From: Acanthochlamys bracteata
Taxonomy: Eukaryota > Streptophyta > Magnoliopsida > Pandanales > Velloziaceae
Reading direction: 5' to 3'
Length of the DNA stretch: 64,000 nucleotides
Assembly: GCA_019914995.1 (NCBI GenBank)
Contig: CM034127.1
Coordinates: 12,870,269 to 12,934,268, forward strand
Position 1 is the stretch's first letter, and each line of letters begins with the position of its first letter. This document shows positions 12,759 through 22,865 of the stretch, in pieces. Position numbers and translations under genes: made by a program. The notes under the pieces were generated by a model. The model saw only the letters and a program-made list of their open reading frames with translations. It did no database searches and was not told where the DNA came from.

Positions 12759-15700
12759 ATGTCTTCCTCGTTTCATTTCCGATTTGTCATTGTTGTTTTG
12801 CTAGCAACATTGTTCTTTCCTTACTTTTGCACTCGAGGTATTTGTGGAAATGTCATCACTCGTATCCCAGGATTCACTGGACCACTGCCCTTCTATTTTG
12901 AAACTGGGTAAGTTACATTGATTGGATTTCCTTACCAAAATTTGCTGTAGTATTTAGTTGCTTCCAGTAATTTGCATATTGATTTTTTCTCATGTCAAAG
13001 TATATAGGTACGTTGGCGTGGATGAGAGCAATGATATACAGCTGTTCTACTACTTCATTGAGTCTGAGGGTGATCCGGGACAAGACCCTCTCATCCTCTG
13101 GCTCACCGGTGGACCTGGCTGCTCCTCAGTCAGTGGTCTCTTCTTCGAGATAGGTAGTTATGTGCTGGTAAACTTGGGAGCTTTACTTTATTCAACCATA
13201 AAACTGAAACAAGCCTATAAGCATATAATAGCGACATGGCACAAATCAAAAGCAAAGAAGAGCTGAAAAGTAGTTCTCTTTTAGCAATATTAGCCACATG
13301 AGTGAGCACTATGTAAGGTTTTTTGTCCGTATCCTTCATGATTGGAACCATTGCCTTATCAAAATTGACGTCTACTGATTTAATATACTTTGTCAACACA
13401 TGAAGCCGCGTAGAAAATTGCAAACTTATGGTAACTGTAGTGAGTCTGAATCTCCCTCAAGTTAGTAGTTACATATTGTTGTTAACAGAATATGCGTCTT
13501 GGAGTTTTCTTTTAGTAGACTTCATGAAAATATAGTCCATCTGAATTGTGGTGCAGGTCCGCTGAAATTTGAAACTGTGGATTACGATGGGAGTTTGCCA
13601 AGGCTAGTTTATTTTTCTGAATCATGGACAAAGGTTAGACTCCGTTCATTCCCAAGAACTCAAAGACAGACTACTTAGATCAACTTCTTTGGTACACTAA
13701 ACCGTAAGAAACATGTCAGTGTAAAAATTTAAAACAAGTGAAAACAATACTGCTTCAGGTTCAGGATAAATTCTCAGAAAAGTCACTTAAAAATAAAGAC
13801 CTTTATACATACCACTTTTTTTATGGCATCTGCCAATAAGATTGCAGAGCATGTTCGCACAGGAGCTTTCATTCGACGATTTTCCTATGTTAGCTGATAT
13901 TTCAAGTATACAGTATGAAGTTAAAGAGAGTTTCAGGTTTCTAGCATCATATTCTTGGATTTCCCTGCTGGTGCTGGATTTTCATTTTCAAATAAGCCAG
14001 AAGGTGATGAAGTCTCGGATAAATCTTCTTCTAAGCAAGTAGCTGAATTTTTGAGAAAGGTGTGAACCGCATTTAAGTTCAAAACTTAACATTAGTGATG
14101 TATGTAAGTCTGCTCATGTTCCTGACTATGTGCTTATCTACATAGTGGCTTACTGATCACCCACAATACCTTGGGAGTCATCTTTATGTTGCTGGAGATT
14201 CATATGGTGGAAAAGTTGTTCCAGTTGTCGCACAGGAGATACTGCATGGTGAGTTTTGCACATTTGTGTTCACGTTAAAATCAGATGCTTCTCAGTACAC
14301 TGCCATGACTTTGTTTGCAACTTCTGACAAGAATAAACTTCAGGTCTTAAGCATAATTCATGGTGGCTGCACTATTAACCTATGTCATGACATATCTCGC
14401 AAAAGCATTTTAGTTTCTGTAACATTTTCCTTCATTTCTTCCGTTTGTCCCTACTAGTAAATGTTTGAATGTTCAATCCTCAGGTATTGAAGCAGGCCAA
14501 AAACCAGTCCCTAACTTCAAGGTAGGTTTGTCTTCATCTCAGTCTCAAACTATTATATCCTCTTTGTTTTTAGAAATTTATTGTTCATTTTTTCACCTTC
14601 AAGGGCTATGCACTAGGAAATCCGATAACAGATGAAGAAAATGATTTCAATGCTAGAATTCCATATGCGCATAACATGGGAATCCTATCAGACGAACTCT
14701 ACCAGGTTGACGACTTCTTGTATTCCTAAAATATCTGCATTTTTATCTGTTAAATTAGTCAAAGCCTCCTATTCAGAAAGGCATTCGTTTGCTTTTATGA
14801 TGCAGATGACAATTGCAAATTGCAAAGCAGAAGATATTCGCCTTCCTAGAAGTGCAATATGCACACAGTTTTCTGAAAGAGTAGATATGGTAAGCATAGA
14901 TTGTACAACTGCATGTTCTATACCATAAAAATCATAAAAAATGACTTTTTAGCTACCAAAATTTGGAGAAATTAACATGACCCAAAATTTGCAGTTTTTT
15001 GCAGAGCTTAACATGGCCCAAATTTTGGAGCCCTACTGTCCTGTCATTGCATCAAAACATCAAGAACTAAGATATAGGAGATCACTAGAGGATAAAAGCT
15101 CCCAGATTGCTGTTGCACCACCTGCTCCTCCTCTAGAGTGCAGGGTAAGCTGATTTCATTCTATGGTTCACCAGATGCAAAAATTCAGTTTTTCGTGGCA
15201 TTCTCGACTAAATTGAATGCAGATGCAAATACGAAAGACTCATCATGTTTATAAACAAAAATTAACTACTCGTTGTGTTTTACAGAGTTACGCATATTAC
15301 CTCTCGTATTACTGGGCAAACCACAAAGCTGTTAGACAGGCTATAGGCATCCAAGAGGTGTGAATTTTTTTATACCTTCGAACAAGTAAATATTTGGCAT
15401 CATTCAAAAGACGTCTATTTACAGTTTCTAGTCTTAGTCAGTTGTTACTCCCAAAAAAAAAAAAATCTTAAACTGTCAAAAAAGTTCTTCTAGTTACTCT
15501 TCATTATATGCATTTAAACCATGCATAGTAGTCACTGTAATTGTCCTTACGCCAAATATGCTTGTCACTTTGATACTTGAATCATTACTTATCTGCAATG
15601 AACAGGGAACTGTAGAAGAATGGGTAAGATGCAACAAAAAGTTCAATTACACTGAAGATGTTAAGAGCAGTGTAGCGTATCAAAAGAGTATCCTCTCTAA

Positions 15701-16397
15701 AGGATTCCGAGCATTGGTCTACAGGTGAATCCCATCTCCTAATTGCAACAGTTTCGTCTTTCTATAGTTGCAGATATGTAAGAAATTGGCTTGAAGTTGC
15801 ATGACTATGATGATTATATTTTATTCTTTTCTCCTTTTGTTGTCGAAATGTTTAAGCGGTGATCATGATCTTATCGTACCCTTTATTGGAACAATGGAGT
15901 GGATCAAATCGCTTAACTCCTCAGTTGTGGATGAGTGGCGATCATGGCATGTCAGTGGCCAAGTTGCAGGGTAAGTTTCTCCTTCAAACTTTTTATGAGG
16001 ATTAACTCTGAAGAAATGGCTTTTGACATATTACAATAATAAATGAAGATGCATGTTACTGCTTCAACTAGTTGGATGAAGATTTAATTTTCAATCAGCA
16101 GTTTGTTCATAACTAGTTAGGAAAGCCTTCAAAATCAATGAGTTTTTTTAAGCTGACTCTACGGAAGCTAATCTGATGATGCAATTGATGTCCAGATACA
16201 CGATAGCGTATGCCAACAATTTGACATTTGCAACAGTCAAGGTAAGCAATTAGTAAGTGAAATTTGAAGTTGTAGTTGGTGTATACTCATAACAAGTTAT
16301 TCTGTTTCTACAGGGTGCTGGGCACACAGCTCCTGAATACAAGCCCAAGCAGTGTTTGGCTATGATTAGAAGATGGCTTTCTAACAAGCCCTTGTAG
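12759..16397 (+). CDS. SCPL acyltransferase-like protein, copy C
   Basis: Fourteen exons: 12759-12907, 13008-13153, 13557-13633, 13937-14059, 14146-14248, 14484-14521, 14604-14705, 14806-14889, 14995-15144, 15286-15357, 15606-15724, 15857-15970, 16196-16241, 16314-16397. They encode 468 residues. An upstream in-frame ATG (12684) was not chosen because it would put a TATA box inside the reading frame and bury the signal peptide; the ATG at 12759 starts it directly. The triad is Ser184 in GDSYGG, Asp392 in GDHD and His445 in GAGHTAPEY. Gly instead of Ala after the catalytic Ser-Tyr, and GAGH instead of GGGH (shared with E), separate it from A, B and D. Exon 12 uses a plain AAG-C acceptor. Same inferred function: secretory/vacuolar acyl transfer from a glucose ester, substrates unknown. 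Confidence 0.9.
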
Positions 16398-16973
16398 TAA
16401 CGTACACATTTGCAAAGTTTTCCCTTATAAGTTTTATGACAAGGGATATATTTCTCCAGTTTTGAATAATATCTCTTCATTAGTTCTTCAAACTCAAAAC
16501 TTACCATTTACTACTTGTACAAGACTGTGTATAACTGGATAAAAGCCCAATAAATTCGATTAAAATTCTTACTTTCAGTATGAATGATGAAGGCAAATAT
16601 CTTACTACTGCTGTCACTCCTCTTCGCTTTCTTTCTTTTTTTGTTTGGAATAATATTAGTGTTTTTACTATTGTTTCTGCTATTACTAGAGCTATTAGGT
16701 TGTGATGTTTTTGTTTTTACTATCTGATCAGACGTCGATCTCCTTCTTTCCTTTTTGTGTCATAATTGCTTTTATTCTGCTGGTCATGTTTCTTGCTTTG
16801 ATGAGCACGGCAATTATTCCCAACCACTCTTCACGAACATGCTAGAACAAAATACCTTAATCAAGAACTCTATGTTTGCAGTTGGAATGCGCACATCTAC
16901 ATTTGGGCAAGACAATACCTGTTTCTCTATACATACACCAAAGATTTCGTCCATCTCTTTCCATTCTTCTGCA
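16398..16973. other. Spacer between copy C and pseudogene P2
   Basis: The 3' end of C (an AATAAA signal, CCCAATAAATTC, near 16549) is followed by AT-rich sequence and the decayed promoter of P2. The open frame 16755-16994 shows no family resemblance. No gene is supported. Confidence 0.5.
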
Positions 16974-18615
16974 ATGCCTAATTCCTCTTCTTGATCTTTT
17001 TTTTTTTTTTGCTGGCAATAGTTTTTCTTGATTCTTTTTGCTCTCAAAGTGTTTGTCGAATTGTCGTACTCATCTCCAGGCTTCGATGGGTCACTTCCGT
17101 TCTACTTACAAACTGGTATGTTAGTTGGTTGTATTTTGTTATCTCTAAGAAAATTGCATCATGTTATGAATATTTATGAATTGTTCTGGTTTGGTTACAT
17201 ATTAGTTTTCTGTCTTTTGTTGTGTATATGTAGGTATTGCTGAGAACAGTGATAAACAGCTGGTCTAGTACTTCATTGAGTCTGGAGGTAACCCCAGAGA
17301 GGACCCTCTCCTTGTCTGGCTTACAGACGCCCCGGATGCTCTGGTGCCAGAGCTCTCTTCTTCGAGATAGGTATTGTGTACTGCTTCCAGACTGCATTGA
17401 TCTATGACTTGTGACTATAAATTCTTATTTGCTTGTAAAAGATTGGAACATAATTAACTAGATTAAACTCGTGACAAATTCAGGATTATTCTTAAAACTA
17501 ATTGGTTATGAGAGGAGTAAACTTAAGTCTTTCTGAATATCATTTTAGAATTATTGATATACAATGTGGGACTAAAATTTTTTTAACAAAACTGAATGAG
17601 ATTGAGCAGAACATTTTACTACCTGATTCTGAGCCTTTCTTAAATTGGTAGATAGATATGGATGCACACTGTTAATTTTTAGTGACTTTAGGATATAAAG
17701 TTCACTTCTAAGTTTTGGTGCAGACCTCTGAAAACCAGTAACTGTGGATTATGACGGGAGTTTGACAATTCTACAGGCTTGTTCTACCACTCTTTTTTAT
17801 AGACTGAGGCACACAAAACTTCCAAGAAAAACTTGCATGCCAAATCATTTTCATCGCAACCAGAATGGATAGATGCAGCAAGAATTTCAAACATACAAAA
17901 GACGTAAATAACACTAAAAAGTGTCCTCTCTAGGGAATGCCGGGCACTTGTATACAGGTGAACATCATCTCAACTGTGCAACGCATTGTATAAACATTTC
18001 ATGAACTCTATTTTTCTCTCTAGAAAGAGTTAAAAATTCAATATGAAATTTGCAATTTGCATTTATCCTATAAAGCTTCTTTTCCCATTTTTTAAAATAT
18101 CTTTTAAACTTTCCAATTTTGCAGTGGTGATCGTGATCTGATGGTACCCTTCATCTGCACAATGGAGTGGATCAAATCCCTCAACTCTTCTATGCTCGAT
18201 GACCGGATGTCAGTGGCACGTTGGCAGCCAAGTTGCCTGGTTATTTTATTTATGATTACTATTGTTATATGTTCTAAGAAGATTTTATGAAAATATGATT
18301 TTCCTTGTAGAATAAGCACATAGTTTGAAGTCTTCATTCTAGTTGTTTTAGAGCTAGTGCATCCGACGAAAGCTAATTTGACAATGGAATTGTTGTCTAA
18401 ATACACGAGGACGTATGCCAACAATTCGGAACAGTGAAGGTAAACAATTTTATCTACCTAATACTAGCAATCTCCAAAACAGAAGTAAATTTTCTGAGCC
18501 GAGAAAATCAAACATAGACTTATAACAAGTTCTAGCGTGTTCATCAGCTCCTGAATGCAGGCCAAACCAATGTTTGGCTATGGTTACAAGATGGCTTTCC
18601 CGCAAATCCTTGTGA
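16974..18615 (+). pseudogene. SCPL pseudogene P2, missing exons 4-10 and disrupted by a solo LTR
   Basis: Recognisable pieces are exon 1 (ATG at 16974, TGA at codon 7, then the PGFDGSLPFYLQTG block shifted in frame) and exon 2 (about 17234-17370, with a TAG inside the FYYF block and a damaged GGPGC region). Exon 3 (about 17724-17790) follows. Then come an exon 11 piece (about 17863-17957), exon 12 (about 18125-18240), part of exon 13 (about 18402-18439) and exon 14 ending in TGA at 18613-18615. Exons 4-10 are absent because exon 3 sequence runs almost directly into exon 11. The exon carrying the catalytic Ser is therefore gone. A solo LTR sits in the former intron 2. The copy is non-functional. 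Confidence 0.88.
17470..17588 (-). mobile_element. Solo LTR of a TRIM-like retrotransposon, TSD AAACT
   Basis: This 119-base segment matches the two LTRs of the element at 28344-28849. Shared blocks include the GTGAC start, TATGAGAGGAGT, TATTGAT and AATGTGGGACTAAA. It is flanked by a perfect 5-base target duplication AAACT (17465-17469 and 17589-17593), so it is a recombined solo LTR in its original insertion site. It lies in the old intron 2 of P2. The minus orientation is chosen to agree with the priming-site evidence in the full element. Confidence 0.85.
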
Positions 18616-19066
18616 TTTATGCATTATTTCAAAAAAGAACAACTGCTAATTGTATCTTACCTGAGTTTGTATTTCATATCTTCATACTTAGTTGTCAAAC
18701 ACCTTTCTTGCAATCAAATACTTGTCATTTGATCTTGAACACAAGGTTTTCGATAAAATGCCACAACACGTAGAATCTATGAACAAGTGAGACACGAAAC
18801 CTTAATTTTTCTTTTTCCTTGTTCGTTAGCTGACGTATGATCGGTTATGATAGTTACTTGAATCTACACGGTTTCTTTTGAGCAAAGCCCTCTTGATGTT
18901 TGTCTGTCTTGGATTTCTTTAAGGACTTGTTTTCTGTATTGCGAAAAGATTGTGTTCTTATTCTTATCTTCTTGAGAAAAATTTTATTACTACTGTTCCA
19001 ACTGCTACAAGCTTGCAAATTCTTTGTTTCTGTCGCGCACGAGTAGACAAATATTTGGGGCTTCTC

Positions 19067-19320
19067 GTAAGCACTAGATATCTAATAAGTAGTGTAATTA
19101 ATAGTTTTGGTAATAATGGAAGTAGATACGAAATATTAGTTAATAAAAGTGTGTTCAATGAATTCGAAATAAAATTAAAATATAAAAAAATAAATTTAAA
19201 TTTAAATCTGATGAAAACTTTTTTTGTGCAATTTAAATAAGCTCTAAGAGTAGAAGCAAAAATAGTTTGGAATGGTAAAGCCTCCATCGCCACCATGTTT
19301 ATCTTTGATTTGCCGGCTGC
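19067..19320 (+). repeat. Direct repeat, copy 1 (partner near 22290-22585)
   Basis: The strings CACTAGATATCTAATAA, GTAATAATGGAAGTAGAT, AAAATAGTTTGGAAT and GTAAAGCCTCC recur in the same order and orientation at about 22294-22560 with small changes. A related piece (GATATTTATGGATA followed later by GTTAAGAGATTA) is at about 19815-19862. It looks like a duplicated upstream region of SCPL genes later split by insertions. Confidence 0.6.
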
Positions 19321-20217
19321 ATAGCATATTAATTGGTATCAAAGCGGTCGATCTTCGGCCTCATCTTCACTGTGACATTGTTCACGGGAAGTATCTTCGG
19401 TCCCTTTTCTTCTTCTTTTCTGCCCATTTTTCTTCTATCCATCCATCCACATTAACGCTGATGCTCGTCATCCTCTTCTTCAGTTCCTCTTATTCTTCTT
19501 GCTCATTTGAGCAAAAACGGAAAAAGAAGCATAAAAATTGGAAAGACATAGTTGTCCAGTAGCAATTTCTTAATAATTTGTTGTCTTTGACATTGGTTCA
19601 TCGGTACTATTTTTTTCTAAATACTTATTTTGGTGGTGGTTTGAATTATATCAAATTTTTGGCGACTTGTATCAACCTGAAGATAAGGTTGTTTTCCAAG
19701 AAATGAAATATTATTCATCAGAGGTAGATAACACATGGGTTTACTGGATCTTTAGTAGTTAATGAAACTAGTAGTTAGGCAATAACTAAAACAGTAATAA
19801 AAATAATTAAGTATGATATTTATGGATACTTGTAAGTAGTAAGTGAAAGTTAAGAGATTACTTTTTGTAGAAATTGGTGGCATTAACAAGAATATTTGTA
19901 TTTCTATTCACATCGACGCTGCTGTTTATTATTTTCTTCATACGGTCATCTTTTACATCTTCTCAATTATTCCAAAAAAAAATTATTAAAAAAAACAAAA
20001 AAGTGAATCTTAATTCTTTTTTTTACAAGATGGCGCCGTTCAAGATATTGAGAACTACTTCAAATAGCATTCAAATTTTAAATCTTCGCCTTCTCGTCAT
20101 GTTGGTTCCGTTAGGTATTACTGGTCATCTTCATTAAATTGGCATCGGGCATTCACTTTGAGCACGATGAATAAGGGATTGATATTTTCTTTGCAGGCCT
20201 TCGAAGTGACATTCTAA

Positions 20218-20471
20218 GAGCGTGTTTACCTTGAACATAAAATGAATAAAATAAATTTTTTAAAAATTAATTTAAAAAATAAAATTTAAAATTTAAAATA
20301 TTTAATAAAAAATAAAATTATATATTAATTTAATATTTATAGTAAATTTTAAAAATAATTTTTTAAAAATTTTATTAATAAAAAAATTTTATTTTAATAT
20401 ATATATATATATTATATATTAAAAATAAATTAAAAAATAATAATAAATTTTGAATATTGGTAAACACGTCC
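20218..20471. mobile_element. Tourist-like (PIF/Harbinger) MITE, TSD TAA
   Basis: The termini GAGCGTGTTTACC and GGTAAACACGTCC are inverted repeats of each other and are flanked by TAA on both sides (20215-20217 and 20472-20474). The interior is almost pure A/T with no coding potential. Its ends closely resemble those of the element in intron 16 of the metalloprotease gene (55025-55223). A three-base TWA duplication is the mark of PIF/Harbinger elements. Confidence 0.8.
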
Positions 20472-20651
20472 TAAGGCACATGAAGAAACTACGCCACCAT
20501 TGTTACTCTACAGAGATTTTCGTTGAAAAATATAACAATGAAGAGTGCGAAATGGACGATGTGCAAACCGAGGACCTTTATCAGATTTTGGATAATGCCA
20601 TCTGTGATCCTCGTACGCCTTCTCCATAGACTTGCATCAACAAACCATTAA

Positions 20652-20911
20652 GGGGTTGTTTGGGATTGCTTATCCCCAACCCAACTTTTTAATTCTTTAT
20701 TTCACATTTTTCAATACATATTTTATAAATATATAAAAAATTTATTTAAAAATTTAGAAAGTGTAGAAAAATTCTACGGAGTGAGATCTTTTTATTGCAT
20801 ATTTTTATTATTTTTTTTAAAGTAAAAAAAATAGAGCTTATTTTTCAAAAAGGATAAAAATATCCTTCATTTTATAAAAGTTCCATTTCATAAGCAATCC
20901 CAAACGTCCCC
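20652..20911. mobile_element. Tourist-like MITE, 260 bp, TSD TAA
   Basis: The left end GGGGTTGTTTGGGATTGCTTA and the right end, read in reverse as GGGGACGTTTGGGATTGCTTA, are near-perfect inverted repeats of about 20 bases. TAA flanks both ends (20649-20651, 20912-20914). The interior carries the family pattern CTACGGAGTGAGATC followed by TTTATTGCATATTTTTATT. The length equals that of the copy at 48591-48850, so both are probably intact deposits of one family. Confidence 0.88.
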
Positions 20912-21189
20912 TAATTGAGGTGGAGCATATTGATTTTATTGGTTGGTTCAATGTGGAAATCTTCTCTTGCAATCGTCGTACTATACTTTTGTTGGATGGC
21001 ATCAAGAAGGCATCTCAAGTAATGTTGGCCATCCTATCACGTTTGCAACTTTTGGTAGTTTGGACGTTGTTAATTCTCCGGCTACATCTATTAACCTCAA
21101 GGATAAGGTTGTTTTCTAAGGGCCCTGAGTTGGTTTTAATTGGTTTGAAAAATAATTTTAACAGTTAGCGGGCGAGAGACAGGATTCGA

Positions 21190-22237
21190 GATGGCTGAGT
21201 TCATCAAGCAATAGCGACACAAGAACATTTCGTATCGCTCTAAATCAATATTGGTCAACTCTACTGCAGGTCGCTGATACACCAATAAGGACCAACTCCT
21301 ACTACCTTAGAAAATATAATTTTAATTAATTAATAAAAAAATATTTAATAAAATCTAAATTGTTTGATGTAAAAATTATTTTTTCTACATATTATGTTGG
21401 TAAAATTTTAGATCATTCGAATGATATTTGACGCTTCAATCATAATTAATAATTGATGAATATATACGATTCATTTAATTTATAGAATTAAATCGTAATA
21501 TTAAAATATATTTAAATATGATGAAAATTTTTGTGAACAATAATATTGTCATATATACTGTATCTAATGGTTTGAATATTTTATTTGAAATATAAAATGA
21601 CATAGTTTGTGTAATTAGTATTATGCAAGAGTAAAAGTATTATGCTTATTAACTAAGTTATATATTGTTTCTAACTCATCCACTTAATTTACGTAATGAG
21701 AAGAATGAAATGAAGATATAAATTGTTGGATAAATTCTATACTATAATTTTATAGTTCATAAAATTTTTTATCATATTTAGATATATTTTAATTATACAA
21801 TTTAATTATATAAATTGTTAAATTCTATACGTCCATAAATCAATTATTGTAATAGAACACAAAAAATTATTCAAATAATTTAAAATTTTACCAACGTAAT
21901 ATATAAAAAATATAAATTAAAATTCAAACGGTTTAGATTTTATTAATTAAATTTTTATTAAATTTAAATCTTCTATTTGTTAAGGTAATAGGGATCAGAT
22001 GCAAGTTTGGTCCCTATTGCTGGTGCATTAGGGACCAACACAAAATCTGTTGCTATTATGTCCTCAATACATTTCGGTCGCTATTATTTTCATTAACATC
22101 GACCGATGTCTTACTTGAACATCAGTTCGTCTTCAACGGTCGCTATTGCTTTGTAAATAGCGACTGGTGATCATCTGCGTTAGATGTCATCAGTGACCTG
22201 CTGCGGCTGGTCTCTAAGACGGTTCTTTTTTGTAGTG
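21190..22237. mobile_element. CACTA-like non-autonomous element with long fold-back arms
   Basis: Read on the minus strand, the right end begins CACTACAAAAAAGAAC (22222-22237), the classical CACTA/En-Spm terminus. It is followed inward by several copies of the octamer TAGCGACC, a typical subterminal repeat. The interior is a long imperfect palindrome: about 21297-21440 (CTACCTTA ... TTGGTAAAATTTTA) is the reverse complement of about 21870-22000 (TAAAATTTTACCAA ... TTAAGGTAATAGG), and pairing continues toward 21530/21770. The left terminus is eroded; AATAGCGACACAAGAAC near 21210 is the best remnant. No transposase reading frame is present. Confidence 0.6.
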
Positions 22238-22289
22238 GAGGATGGAACGTTACACATTAGAGATGAACAGATATGATAGGTTGCATCAT

Positions 22290-22585
22290 GGGATCACTAG
22301 ATATCTAATAAATAGTAGAATTAGTAGTTCTTGTAATAATAGAAGTAGATTGAAGATAGTAGTTTTTAGAAAATAACGAGAGTAATTGGATAAAAGTGAT
22401 ATTTATGAACAGAACTGGTACGTTAAGTTAAGAGATTAATATTTGTATTAATAACTGGCCGTATTAGAAGTGTTTAGGATTGCTATATCAACTAGTTTTT
22501 TATTTGTTCTTACGTTCTTAGAAGTAGAGGTAGAAATAGTTTAGAATCGTAAAGCCTCTGCCGGACCGCCGATGTTTATCTTGGT
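22290..22585 (+). repeat. Direct repeat, copy 2 (partner near 19067-19320)
   Basis: It contains the same ordered blocks as the 19067 copy: CACTAGATATCTAATAAATAG, GTAATAATAGAAGTAGAT, TAGAAATAGTTTAGAAT, GTAAAGCCTCTGCC, ATGTTTATCTTGG. It lies about 280 bases upstream of the start of SCPL copy D and may be a duplicated distal promoter segment. Confidence 0.6.
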
Positions 22586-22787
22586 CTCGTCAAGTGCCGA
22601 CGGCGGCATTGGCGTTACGTAGCAGTTTCTCTCTCTTGCTTTGTTTTTGCTAACATCACAATGAATTCAAGGATTCTTGCTTCACTCAATCTACAAGCAA
22701 CTACCATGTATCACTGATATGGATTAAGTCAAAAATCTTGAGCATGTTCGAACTCTGCACGTTTCCTACAATGGCTTTCTCTATGCG

Positions 22788-22794
22788 TATATAT
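22788..22794 (+). promoter_or_regulatory. TATA-like element of SCPL copy D
   Basis: TATATAT lies 72 bases before the ATG of copy D, a normal plant TATA-to-start distance. Copies C and P1 have similar elements at comparable positions. No other regulatory motif is clear. Confidence 0.45.
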
Positions 22795-22865
22795 CTACTG
22801 CAACTGCAACCGATTTCTTGTATCTATTTTCATTGCCACGTTCATATATCACCTCTAATCCCACC

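Larger units (their letters stand above)
18616..22865. other. Intergenic block between P2 and copy D, rich in transposons
   Basis: No host gene is supported in these 4.2 kb. The block contains a 254-base MITE (20218-20471), a 260-base Tourist-like MITE (20652-20911), a CACTA-like element with fold-back arms (about 21190-22237) and two copies of a local repeat (about 19067-19320 and 22290-22585). The promoter of D occupies the last hundred bases. Open frames of 60-110 codons here lie in repeats or low-complexity DNA. Confidence 0.6.

Noticed and set aside
12548..12901. 117-codon open frame across the start of copy C
   Set aside because: It is the same DNA in a different frame from the recognisable SCPL exon 1.
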